DNA of 64,000 nt from JBAYDV01 sp041672845 (GTDB lineage Bacteria > Bacteroidota > Bacteroidia > Bacteroidales > UBA932): contig JBAYYV010000002.1 of NCBI GenBank assembly GCA_041672845.1, forward strand, positions 388,751 to 452,750, read 5' to 3'. Position 1 is the first letter of the stretch. Each line of letters starts with the position of its first letter. Made by a program: the position numbers and the translations under genes. Below are positions 33,948-41,651 of this stretch, in pieces. Under the pieces are notes generated by a model. That model was not told the DNA's origin and made no database searches. It saw nothing but the letters and a program-made list of their open reading frames with translations.

Positions 33948-36347
33948 TTAAAAACGAAAATTTATGCCAATGTTGAAATTTCTGTAAGCACCCCAGTATC
34001 CTCTAAATGATTCACGATTATGATTTGTGCCGTCTTTACCTCGTTCGACATAATGAGATTCGGTGACATTATTTATGTTAAGGAATAGAGTCATAGCGTT
34101 CTTTTTAAATGGTTTGTGCCATTTTGCGTGAAAATTTAACAAAAAATATCCGGGTATGCGGTATGAATCTGATTTATCGTTAATATTTGTTCTTGATGCG
34201 GGGTCGAAATCTGCCCAGAATCTGTCATTGTATACTAGGTCGTTTTCGAAAGATAAGCCTATTAGGGGGCTATATATAATTTTACCACCTATTTGTGTTT
34301 GTGGGCTATCGCCTACATGAAGACCATCGCTATATACATTGACTGTTTGATTTATTTGTCCAGTGTAAGGATCGTAAATGTTTGCTGATACATCGTTTTT
34401 CCATTTATTTTCACTTAATGCTCCGTATGCTGATATTCTTACCTGATTACTTAAATTATAAAAAGCATTGATTTCTAATCCGTAGTGTAAGGCATTTAAT
34501 CCCGTAACCATATAACGATAGGGCTCATTATCCAATGGTTGGTAAGGATTGCTCATTAGAGCTTTGTTTTTCCAATAAGCTATATATGTAGTTACTTCCA
34601 GGCCTGAAACATTGCCGACAAGACGGTATCCAAATTCTCCTAAATAATTCTTTTGGTTTTTTACATTGTGGGAAATTATATTATTACCATTGGCAAAATA
34701 TACTTTGGCGTAAGGGGCTCTGTTATAAATTGCCGCGTTTAAATATATAGAATTAGAATTGTTGATTTTATAAAGTGTTCCAGCTTTTATGCTAAATCCT
34801 ATACCCTTGGCCAAATCGCTGTAAATATGGTTAATGTAATTATATTTATCCCATCTTCTAGTAGTAGATCCACTAAATGATGCACCTATTTTTAATGTTA
34901 ATTTACCATTTTCACTAGTGTAATTATTTAATAAATAAAGAGTTAAGTAATTAGTATGACGACCATTATTTGTTCTGATATAATCGCCTTCTTTTTTTAT
35001 AGGATTTCTAAGTGCAAGACCTGCTAAAGAGTTATGTTCGTAATCTTCATACCAATAATCCCCGCCTAACATATCAGTGATTTGTTCTTTTTCCCAGGTA
35101 TTATACAGTTGATAATGCAGTCCTGCTTGAAAATCAAATTTCTTATTTAATTTCAGATCTAAAGCAGATAAATAGCCTATTTGAATATGTCCAGCTAGAT
35201 AATCAGTTTGAATATTGTTACATTTATTGCCGAGGTTGGTAGGATTTTTATTGTCGGCATAGACAGAATACCAATCAATGTAACCTGCTTTTTGATGGTC
35301 AATAATTCTATTACCCCAGTTAGTACTTTCATTCCAGCTTCCGCCTCCTGTCCCATAAGCACCATATAAAGTATTTCTCCACTGAATATTTATGTTATGT
35401 TTCCATATATCGTTATAAGTGTGTGTTAGAGTGATATATGGCTTGTGATAAAAGTTTTTGCTAATATTTCTTTTATCGTTTTGATAATATCCCCAATTTT
35501 TAGAATAGTTATTACCATATCGTTCTACCTCAGCATAACTTAGCCTAGCAGATCTCTGTTGATGTTTTTCTGGTGAACCTAATACAGTAAATAATAGGCT
35601 ATTATGTTTATTAAATTTTTTATAAATGGAAAGTAAGTATGATGCGGCTCTCACATAAGTACATTCGACTTGTCCAGGACCCCAAGTATATGAACCTGTG
35701 AAGTTTATGGACCAATCATGTTTCAGTGTGCCACTATTATAGCTCAAAAAGCTTTTTTGGTTACTATAACTAGTAATGTTATGACCTACTTTTAAAAAAA
35801 AATCTGGAGATGGAGTAGTAGTAATGATGTTAATAGTACCACCTACTGAATTATCAGCAAGCATAGAATTACCTATTCCTTTCTGTAATTGAATTTGGGC
35901 AGTGCCATCTACTAGCCCTGCCCAATTATTCCAATACATCGATCCGCTAGTTAATCCTGAAATAGGAAGTCCATTTAAGAGAATAGAAATATTTTCTTGT
36001 TTGAATCCTCTAATATTAATATTAGCTTCTCCGAAACTACCACTTTCGGAAGTGGCATATACTCCTGGATTAAATTTAAGGAGTTCTGGAAATGTTTGTC
36101 CAGGTGATTTTACACTTATTTCTTCACGACTAATATTTGTTAATCTTAAAGGGGATTTGTAAATAGTAGTAATACCGGCTGATACACAGATTTCGTTTAG
36201 TAATACAATAGTACTATCGGGGTCGATAGCTAAAACTAGACTGTCATTAGGGCTTTTGATTAATTCTCTATCATTATAACCTGAAACGGAATTAGCTCCG
36301 AAACAGAATGAGATGACGAGAATTAAAATTTTAATTGGTTTTTTCAT
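33948..36347 (-). CDS. TonB-dependent outer-membrane receptor under FMN riboswitch (candidate flavin importer)
   Basis: 799 residues from the ATG at 36345-36347, chosen because it gives a clean signal peptide (MKKPIKILILVISFCFGANS); upstream TTG and ATG codons at 36375-36383 lie in the riboswitch expression platform. A plug domain (NINIRGFKQENISILLNGLPI at ~90; GIGNSMLADNSVGGTINIITT at ~135) precedes a 22-strand barrel region ending in FNIGINFRF, the terminal aromatic expected for outer-membrane barrels. The FMN riboswitch implies that flavin represses it, so import of riboflavin, FMN or FAD is the best inference. First gene of a three-gene leftward operon. Confidence 0.9.
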   Translation of the reverse strand: MKKPIKILILVISFCFGANSVSGYNDRELIKSPNDSLVLAIDPDSTIVLLNEICVSAGITTIYKSPLRLTNISREEISVKSPGQTFPELLKFNPGVYATSESGSFGEANINIRGFKQENISILLNGLPISGLTSGSMYWNNWAGLVDGTAQIQLQKGIGNSMLADNSVGGTINIITTTPSPDFFLKVGHNITSYSNQKSFLSYNSGTLKHDWSINFTGSYTWGPGQVECTYVRAASYLLSIYKKFNKHNSLLFTVLGSPEKHQQRSARLSYAEVERYGNNYSKNWGYYQNDKRNISKNFYHKPYITLTHTYNDIWKHNINIQWRNTLYGAYGTGGGSWNESTNWGNRIIDHQKAGYIDWYSVYADNKNPTNLGNKCNNIQTDYLAGHIQIGYLSALDLKLNKKFDFQAGLHYQLYNTWEKEQITDMLGGDYWYEDYEHNSLAGLALRNPIKKEGDYIRTNNGRHTNYLTLYLLNNYTSENGKLTLKIGASFSGSTTRRWDKYNYINHIYSDLAKGIGFSIKAGTLYKINNSNSIYLNAAIYNRAPYAKVYFANGNNIISHNVKNQKNYLGEFGYRLVGNVSGLEVTTYIAYWKNKALMSNPYQPLDNEPYRYMVTGLNALHYGLEINAFYNLSNQVRISAYGALSENKWKNDVSANIYDPYTGQINQTVNVYSDGLHVGDSPQTQIGGKIIYSPLIGLSFENDLVYNDRFWADFDPASRTNINDKSDSYRIPGYFLLNFHAKWHKPFKKNAMTLFLNINNVTESHYVERGKDGTNHNRESFRGYWGAYRNFNIGINFRF

Positions 36348-36352
36348 TTGTA

Positions 36353-36386
36353 CCTTGATAAAATTAATAATTCGCATCATCAAGGC
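36353..36386 (-). promoter_or_regulatory. Riboswitch expression platform with alternative helices
   Basis: Minus strand: GCCTTGAT (36386 to 36379) can pair either with TCAAGGC in the aptamer (36499 to 36493) or with ATCAAGG (36359 to 36353) just 5 nt before the receptor ATG. With FMN bound, the aptamer P1 helix occupies its own 5' strand, freeing GCCTTGAT to mask ATCAAGG near the start codon; without FMN the reverse holds. This predicts translational repression by FMN. Confidence 0.6.
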
Positions 36387-36388
36387 AT

Positions 36389-36503
36389 ATCTTCTTTCAT
36401 CCAGACTATAACTGTCGGTACCGTGATTTCAACGGTTCAGCCTCATTTAGAGAGGGTAGCGGACTATAACCGCCGGTAGGGAATCTAACCCTGCCTTGAA
36501 GAT
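36389..36503 (-). ncRNA. FMN riboswitch aptamer (RFN element)
   Basis: On the minus strand the conserved FMN-aptamer blocks are all present in order: AAGGCAGGG, GATTCCCTACCGGCGGT, TATAGTCCGC, GCTGAACCG, GAAATCACGGTACCGACAG, TATAGTCTGGATGAAAGAAGA. P1 is formed by ATCTTC (36503 to 36498) and GAAGAT (36394 to 36389). It sits between dcp and the TonB receptor gene and has its own promoter box 7 bp upstream. Identification is certain by primary-sequence match to the well-known class. Confidence 0.97.
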
Positions 36504-36510
36504 TCACTGG

Positions 36511-36518
36511 CAAAGATA
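36511..36518 (-). promoter_or_regulatory. -7 promoter box for the FMN-riboswitch operon
   Basis: Minus strand reads TATCTTTG. Transcription would start just before the aptamer P1 helix. It lies 23 bp past the dcp stop on the same strand. Confidence 0.6.
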
Positions 36519-36541
36519 TAAAAAAATCCAATAGGTTAACT

Positions 36542-38632
36542 CTAAAGTTTATCTTTAGTAAGACCTAATTTTTCCATTAGTGCATTAGCTTTAGGATCTC
36601 TTCCTCTAAACATTCTAAAAGAAACGGATTCTTCTCTTCTGCTTCCTTGAGATAAGATGTTATCGCGAAATGATTTAGCTACTTCTTTATTAAAAATGCC
36701 TTTTTCTTTAAATAATGAGAAAGCATCAGCTTCTAATACTTCAGCCCATTTGTATGAATAATATCCTGCTGAATAACCACCTGCAAAAATATGCCCAAAA
36801 GATGGAGAGATAGCAGTATCATCTATAGTAGGTAATACTCTACAATCTTTCATTGCATTTTTTTCAAATTTTATTACATCTTTAGGAACAGTAGTTTGAG
36901 TATGCCAATCCATATCTAATATACTTAAGGATACTTGTCTTAAACTAGCATATCCAGCTTGGAAGTTCTTAGCTTCTTTAATCTTATTGATTAATTCTAT
37001 AGGAATGGCTTCACCTGTTTTATAATTTTTAGCAAATGATTCTAAGAATTCTTTTTCAAAAGCAAAATTTTCCATTATTTGAGAAGGAAGTTCTACGAAA
37101 TCTCTAGCTACACTAGTACCAGTTTGAGAAGGATAAGTACCTTCAGCTAATGTCCCGTGAAGTGAATGTCCAAATTCGTGTAATAAAGTAGTTACTTCGC
37201 TGTGAGATAACAATGATGGTTCATCATCAGTAGGTTTAGTGAAGTTAGTAACGATTTGAATGATAGGTCTATTTTCTTTTCCTTTATACTGATATTCTCC
37301 TATGAATTCTGTCATCCATGCTCCACTACTTTTAGTAGCTCTTGGAAAGTTATCCATATATAATAAAGCCATATGTTTACCATTAGCATCTGTTATATCA
37401 TAAACTTTTACATCTTTATTATATACAGGAAATTCATTAGTTTCTGTATAATTAAGGCCATATAATTTATGAGCTAAATTAAAGATAGCTTGACGTACAT
37501 TTTCTAATTTAAAATATGGTTTTAATAATTCATCATTAATAGAATATTTTTCATTCTTAAGTTTTGCAGAATAATAAGACCAATCCCAAGGCATTAATTC
37601 ACCTTTTAGTCCAAGCTTGTGGGCATAAGCGGAAAGTTCTTTTACCTCTTTCTTGGCAAAAGGTAAAGATTTAATTCTAAGGTCTTCTAAGAAATCTTCA
37701 ACGGTTTGAGTATTTTCTGCCATTCTATTTTCAAGAGCATAATCTGCATAAGTTTTATAATTTAAAAGATTAGCTTCTTTAATTCTACAATCGATCAGTT
37801 TCTTGATATTTTCAGTATTGTCAAATTCTCCACCTACACATTTTTCAGCAAATGCTTTATATATTTCTTCTCTTAATTCTCTAACAGCACTATATTTGAT
37901 GAAAGGACCAAAGCTTGGATAATCTAAAGTAAATACCCAACCTTCTAATTTTCTAGTTTTAGCTTCATGTGCAGCCATTCCAATAGCGAAATGAGGGAGA
38001 CCAGCTAATTTAGCACGATCGGTTATATGCAAAGTATAAGCAGCTTGAGCTTTTAGCATATTTTCATTATAAGCTAATCCGATTTTAGAAGATTCTTGAG
38101 CTATTTTAGAAAATTCAGCTTTTTTATCTGACGATAATGCTGCTCCATTTCTTGAGAAACTCTTATAAGTATCTATTAGAAGTTTCATTTGTTCTGCTTC
38201 TAGATTTAAAGATTCTTTTTGGTTATATAAAGTTTTTACTCTTTGAAATAAATCTTTATTAAGAGATACAAACATAGAATATTCAGTTACCATAGGAGAA
38301 ACTTCTTTAGCGACTGCTTGAAGTTCTGGAGTTCCGTCACATTCTAAAAGATTAAAGAATATGCCTGATACTCTAGTAAGATTCATGCCTGCATACTCCA
38401 TGGCTACAATGGTGTTTTCAAAAGAAGGTTTTTCTTTGTTATCTATGATAACTTGAATATCTTTTTTAGCATCAGATATAGACTTTTTAAAAGCAGGTAC
38501 ATAGTTTTCTGTTTTTATTTTATCAAATTCAGGAGCACCATATTTTAATTTAGATGTCCTTAATAAAGGATTAGACATGTTACACGATGTTAATGCAGCT
38601 AATAAAGCTGTAATTATTAGTATTTTTTTCAC
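36542..38632 (-). CDS. dcp: M3-family peptidyl-dipeptidase (Dcp-like), lipoprotein
   Basis: Zinc metallopeptidase, 696 residues. A lipoprotein signal peptide ends in LTSC (Cys17), so it should be membrane-anchored in the periplasm. The HExxH zinc motif is TLLHEFGHSLH near residue 485, and the third ligand lies in ELPSQIMENFAFE near 510. Regions AMEYAGMN (~78) and RATKSSGAWMTEF (~430) match M3 peptidases that remove C-terminal dipeptides from oligopeptides. Own promoter box 29 nt upstream. Confidence 0.93.
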   Translation of the reverse strand: MKKILIITALLAALTSCNMSNPLLRTSKLKYGAPEFDKIKTENYVPAFKKSISDAKKDIQVIIDNKEKPSFENTIVAMEYAGMNLTRVSGIFFNLLECDGTPELQAVAKEVSPMVTEYSMFVSLNKDLFQRVKTLYNQKESLNLEAEQMKLLIDTYKSFSRNGAALSSDKKAEFSKIAQESSKIGLAYNENMLKAQAAYTLHITDRAKLAGLPHFAIGMAAHEAKTRKLEGWVFTLDYPSFGPFIKYSAVRELREEIYKAFAEKCVGGEFDNTENIKKLIDCRIKEANLLNYKTYADYALENRMAENTQTVEDFLEDLRIKSLPFAKKEVKELSAYAHKLGLKGELMPWDWSYYSAKLKNEKYSINDELLKPYFKLENVRQAIFNLAHKLYGLNYTETNEFPVYNKDVKVYDITDANGKHMALLYMDNFPRATKSSGAWMTEFIGEYQYKGKENRPIIQIVTNFTKPTDDEPSLLSHSEVTTLLHEFGHSLHGTLAEGTYPSQTGTSVARDFVELPSQIMENFAFEKEFLESFAKNYKTGEAIPIELINKIKEAKNFQAGYASLRQVSLSILDMDWHTQTTVPKDVIKFEKNAMKDCRVLPTIDDTAISPSFGHIFAGGYSAGYYSYKWAEVLEADAFSLFKEKGIFNKEVAKSFRDNILSQGSRREESVSFRMFRGRDPKANALMEKLGLTKDKL

Positions 38633-38661
38633 TTTCTTGATGGATTAATTATTAATGATTA

Positions 38662-38669
38662 CAAAAATA
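38662..38669 (-). promoter_or_regulatory. -7 promoter box for dcp
   Basis: Minus strand reads TATTTTTG, 29 nt before the dcp ATG. Confidence 0.45.
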
Positions 38670-38678
38670 GTCAGAATA

Positions 38679-39020
38679 TTAATAATCTGATAATTTCTCG
38701 ATGAAAATTACTCCTTTATTACTTATAGTATAAATATAATTGTAACATATTAGTTTATAAGGGTTTTTGAGTGTTGATGTGAAATAATTGAATTGAAACC
38801 CATGACTTAATAGGCTAGAAATACTTATTTCTTTTTTATTTTCAGAATAAGCCTTATCTAATAATGAAAAATTTCTTTTCAAAATTTTATTTATTCTCTT
38901 GACTTTTTGATTAAGTTCAAAGCGTTTTTTATTATTGAACGAAGATCTACAGGTGCTATCACAAAATTTTTTATCTATTCGCCCCGACAATTCCTTACCA
39001 CATTCTAGACATTTTCTCAT
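38679..39020 (-). CDS. Small zinc-ribbon protein, unknown function
   Basis: 113 residues from the ATG at 39018-39020; a longer frame starting at 39062 lacks support. The N-terminus is a four-cysteine zinc ribbon, CxxC at 4-7 and CxxxC at 20-24, resembling short Cys-ribbon proteins annotated as DUF2116-like. A basic linker (NNKKRFELNQKVKRINKILKR, split) follows, then an uncharacterised C-terminal half. A nucleic-acid-binding role is possible. It diverges from ssb across a palindrome-rich intergenic region. Confidence 0.72.
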   Translation of the reverse strand: MRKCLECGKELSGRIDKKFCDSTCRSSFNNKKRFELNQKVKRINKILKRNFSLLDKAYSENKKEISISSLLSHGFQFNYFTSTLKNPYKLICYNYIYTISNKGVIFIEKLSDY

Positions 39021-39123
39021 AATTTTTTGCCGAAAAATATAGAAATCTAATTTCATAGGCAAGAAAATTATCTAATAATATCGATTTATAAAAAAAAATT
39101 GTGCGTTTATTAAATTTATCTAA

Positions 39124-39137
39124 TCGATTATAATCGA
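39124..39137. repeat. 14-bp perfect palindrome upstream of ssb
   Basis: TCGATTATAATCGA is identical to its reverse complement. It contains both CGATTAT and ATAATCG, the half-sites repeated at 39277-39300. The 357-bp gap 39021-39377 contains no open reading frame I would call, only these elements, a near-consensus -7 box before ssb, and AT-rich sequence. Confidence 0.8.
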
Positions 39138-39276
39138 ACAAAAAAGCATATTAAGCGAATTATATCGGATGTTAAAGTATATCTACTGATGATATTCGTG
39201 GTTAATGAATATAAATAAATTAAAGGGCATATTAATATTAGTATATATGATTTTAGTCAGATAAAAATGTATAGAA

Positions 39277-39300
39277 ACGATTATTAACCGATATAATCGT
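39277..39300. repeat. Inverted repeat with the same half-site (possible operator)
   Basis: ACGATTAT (39277-39284) and ATAATCGT (39293-39300) are perfect inverted repeats separated by 8 bp. Together with 39124-39137 this puts four CGATTAT half-sites in the gap, with further relatives such as TTATATCGG at 39161-39169. Likely bound by a dimeric regulator; identity unknown. Confidence 0.65.
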
Positions 39301-39377
39301 CTATAAGCGAGTGATATACATATATTTTAAATTTTCTATTCTTTCTTTGTATTAATGTTAATTTAAAATATATAATT

Positions 39378-39707
39378 ATGAACAAATCAGTAAACAAAAT
39401 CGAATTACGAGGATACGTCGGAAGAGATCCTCAAATTAATGAAATCGCGGATGCGAAGGTAGTACGTTTTTCTATTGCTACTAATGAAACTTTTAAAGAT
39501 AAAACTGGAAAGTTAAAAGAAGAAACTACATGGCATAATATTGTAGCTTGGAATGGTAAAGGTATGCTTGATTTTCAAAAAATTAAAAAGGGTAGTTTTA
39601 TTGGTGTTTTGGGTAGGGTAAGAGAATCACGTTATCAGACAGAAGCTGGTGAAGAAAAGTTTTATCATGATGTGTTAGCGAATAGAATAACTATAGAAGA
39701 AGGTTAA
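39378..39707 (+). CDS. ssb: Single-stranded DNA-binding protein, short form
   Basis: 109-residue OB-fold SSB. It begins NKIELRGYVGRDPQI and contains VVRFSIATNETFKDK, TTWHNIVAWNGKG and GSFIGVLGRVRESRYQTEAGEEKFYHDVLANRI, the standard SSB core. The usual acidic C-terminal tip (DDDIPF-type), which recruits partner proteins, is absent: it ends ITIEEG. It may be a secondary SSB. The promoter region carries four CGATTAT half-sites. Confidence 0.93.
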   Translation: MNKSVNKIELRGYVGRDPQINEIADAKVVRFSIATNETFKDKTGKLKEETTWHNIVAWNGKGMLDFQKIKKGSFIGVLGRVRESRYQTEAGEEKFYHDVLANRITIEEG

Positions 39708-39722
39708 ATTGTAAAATTTCCT

Positions 39723-39730
39723 TAACTTTG
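39723..39730 (+). promoter_or_regulatory. -7 promoter box for cysS
   Basis: Reads TAACTTTG, 22 nt before the ATG at 39753. It supports that ATG over the TTG codon at 39744. Confidence 0.5.
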
Positions 39731-39752
39731 TAGATATTAAAATTTGAAGCAA

Positions 39753-41228
39753 ATGACTAGGGATTATTACATTTACAATTCACTTTCGAGAAAAAAAGAA
39801 TTATTCGAATCTGTTAATCCGGGAATGGTAGGTATATACGTTTGTGGTCCTACAGTTTATAGTGATCCACATTTAGGACATGCTAGGCCCGGTATTACTT
39901 ATGATGTATTAGTAAGATTATTTAAATATTTAGGTTATAAGGTTAGATATGTAAGAAATATTACTGATGTAGGGCATTTAGAAAATGATTCTGATGATGG
40001 TGAGGATAAGATAGGAAAGAAAGCAAAACTTCTTAAGTTAGAACCTATGGAAATAGCGCATACTTATACTGAAATTTTTCATGATGCTATGCGTAAATTG
40101 AATACTTTAAGTCCTAGTATAGAACCTCAAGCTTCCGGGCATATTATTGAACAAATTAATTTAGTTCAGAAGATTCTAGATAAAGGATATGCTTATGAAA
40201 GTAATGGATCAGTGTATTTCGATGTCGAAGCCTATGATAAAAAATATCATTATGGGATTTTATCTGGTAGAAATATTGAAGATATGCTTTCAAATACCAG
40301 AATTTTAGATGGCCAGAGTGATAAAAGATCTGCCTTAGATTTTGCATTATGGAAAAAAGCTTCTCCTGAACATATTATGAAATGGCCTTCTCCTTGGAGT
40401 GAGGGTTTTCCTGGATGGCATCTTGAATGTTCAGTTATGAGTGAAAAATATTTAGGATCATTATTTGATATTCATGGTGGAGGTATGGATTTAAAATTTC
40501 CTCACCATGAATGTGAATTGGCTCAAAATACCGTAAGTAGGGGCCAGAGTGGTGTTAAGTATTGGATGCATAATAATATGATTACTATTAATGGTAAAAA
40601 AATGGGTAAATCTCTTGGTAATTTTATCACTATCAGAGAGTTGTTTACTGGTAATCATAAGATGTTAGATCAAGCTTATACTCCCATGACAGTTAGATTC
40701 TTTATTCTTCAGGCTCATTACAGATCTACTTTAGATTTTAGTAATACAGCTTTACAAGCTGCAGAAAAAGGTTATAAGAGAATGATGCAGGCTGTTAAAG
40801 ATGTTAAGAATTTAGAGGTGTCTGCTAAAGCTCCTGAAATAGAAGGATTAAAAAAAATTCCTGAAAAGATAATGATAGCATTATGTGATGATTTAAATAC
40901 TCCTATAGCTTTATCACATTTATTTGATGTAGTAAAAATAGTAAATCAAGTAAAAGATCACAGTATGGAAATAAATGAAAATGATAAGAAAATCCTTGAA
41001 GAGTTACTTACTGTGATAGTAGTAGATATATTAGGTCTTATAGATGAATCAGATTCTTCAGGATCTGAAAAGGTAGTTTCTGGTCTTATGGATATGATTA
41101 TAAAAATCAGGAAAGAAGCTAAATTAAAAAAAGATTTTGCTACTTCTGATATGATTAGAAATCGATTAAAAGAAATTGGAATTCAATTAAAAGATATTAA
41201 AGATGGTGTCGAGTGGACTTCAGATTAA
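39753..41228 (+). CDS. cysS: Cysteinyl-tRNA synthetase
   Basis: Charges tRNA-Cys. The 491-residue protein (ATG at 39753; the in-frame TTG 9 nt earlier is unlikely to be used) has the class I signature in CGPTVYSDPHLGHAR (~27; zinc-binding Cys plus HIGH-type motif), the zinc ligand region PGWHLECSVM (~208) and DIHGGGMDLKFPHHECE (~229), and the KMSKS equivalent KKMGKSLGNF (~271). Convergent with osmC, overlapping its end by 4 bp. Confidence 0.97.
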   Translation: MTRDYYIYNSLSRKKELFESVNPGMVGIYVCGPTVYSDPHLGHARPGITYDVLVRLFKYLGYKVRYVRNITDVGHLENDSDDGEDKIGKKAKLLKLEPMEIAHTYTEIFHDAMRKLNTLSPSIEPQASGHIIEQINLVQKILDKGYAYESNGSVYFDVEAYDKKYHYGILSGRNIEDMLSNTRILDGQSDKRSALDFALWKKASPEHIMKWPSPWSEGFPGWHLECSVMSEKYLGSLFDIHGGGMDLKFPHHECELAQNTVSRGQSGVKYWMHNNMITINGKKMGKSLGNFITIRELFTGNHKMLDQAYTPMTVRFFILQAHYRSTLDFSNTALQAAEKGYKRMMQAVKDVKNLEVSAKAPEIEGLKKIPEKIMIALCDDLNTPIALSHLFDVVKIVNQVKDHSMEINENDKKILEELLTVIVVDILGLIDESDSSGSEKVVSGLMDMIIKIRKEAKLKKDFATSDMIRNRLKEIGIQLKDIKDGVEWTSD

Positions 41229-41632
41229 TAATGACATCTAATATTTTTTATTATATCTGGATGTATGCTTAGTCTAACTGGACAAGTATTAATAATATGA
41301 TCTATTATTTTCTTTTGTTTGTCAGTATAGGTTTTATTTGCTGGGAAATAAAAATCTATAATAATTTCTTTTACTTTTCTTGGATCAGAGTCCATTAATT
41401 TTTCTATTTCTAATCTAGTTCCTACTATATCGAAATTATGTGTTTCGCAAGCTATTCCCATAATGGTAAGCATACAAGAACCAAGTGCTGAAGCTATTAA
41501 ATCTGTTGGTGAAAAAGACTCACCTTTACCATTATTATCTTTAGGTGCATCTGTAATAATTTTAGCTCCTGAATCTAAGTGTGTTATTTCAGTTCTTAAA
41601 TCGCCGAGATAACGAGTTCTCATTTTTGTCAT
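41225..41632 (-). CDS. OsmC/Ohr-family protein
   Basis: 135 residues of the OsmC fold. It has the SPTDLIASALGSCMLTIMGIA segment (~43) that includes the peroxidatic cysteine of the family (SCMLT), the DSDPRKVKEIIIDFYFP strand (~80), and the final TCPVRLSIHPDI where the second cysteine normally lies. These proteins reduce organic hydroperoxides. Located just downstream of miaB on the same strand, 19 bp after its stop. Confidence 0.9.
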   Translation of the reverse strand: MTKMRTRYLGDLRTEITHLDSGAKIITDAPKDNNGKGESFSPTDLIASALGSCMLTIMGIACETHNFDIVGTRLEIEKLMDSDPRKVKEIIIDFYFPANKTYTDKQKKIIDHIINTCPVRLSIHPDIIKNIRCHY

Positions 41633-41651
41633 AATTTTGTATTTAATTTTT

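Noticed and set aside
36348..36383. TTG/ATG codons upstream of the TonB receptor start (36375-36383)
   Set aside because: They fall inside the riboswitch expression platform and would break the signal peptide; the ATG at 36345-36347 gives a clean one.
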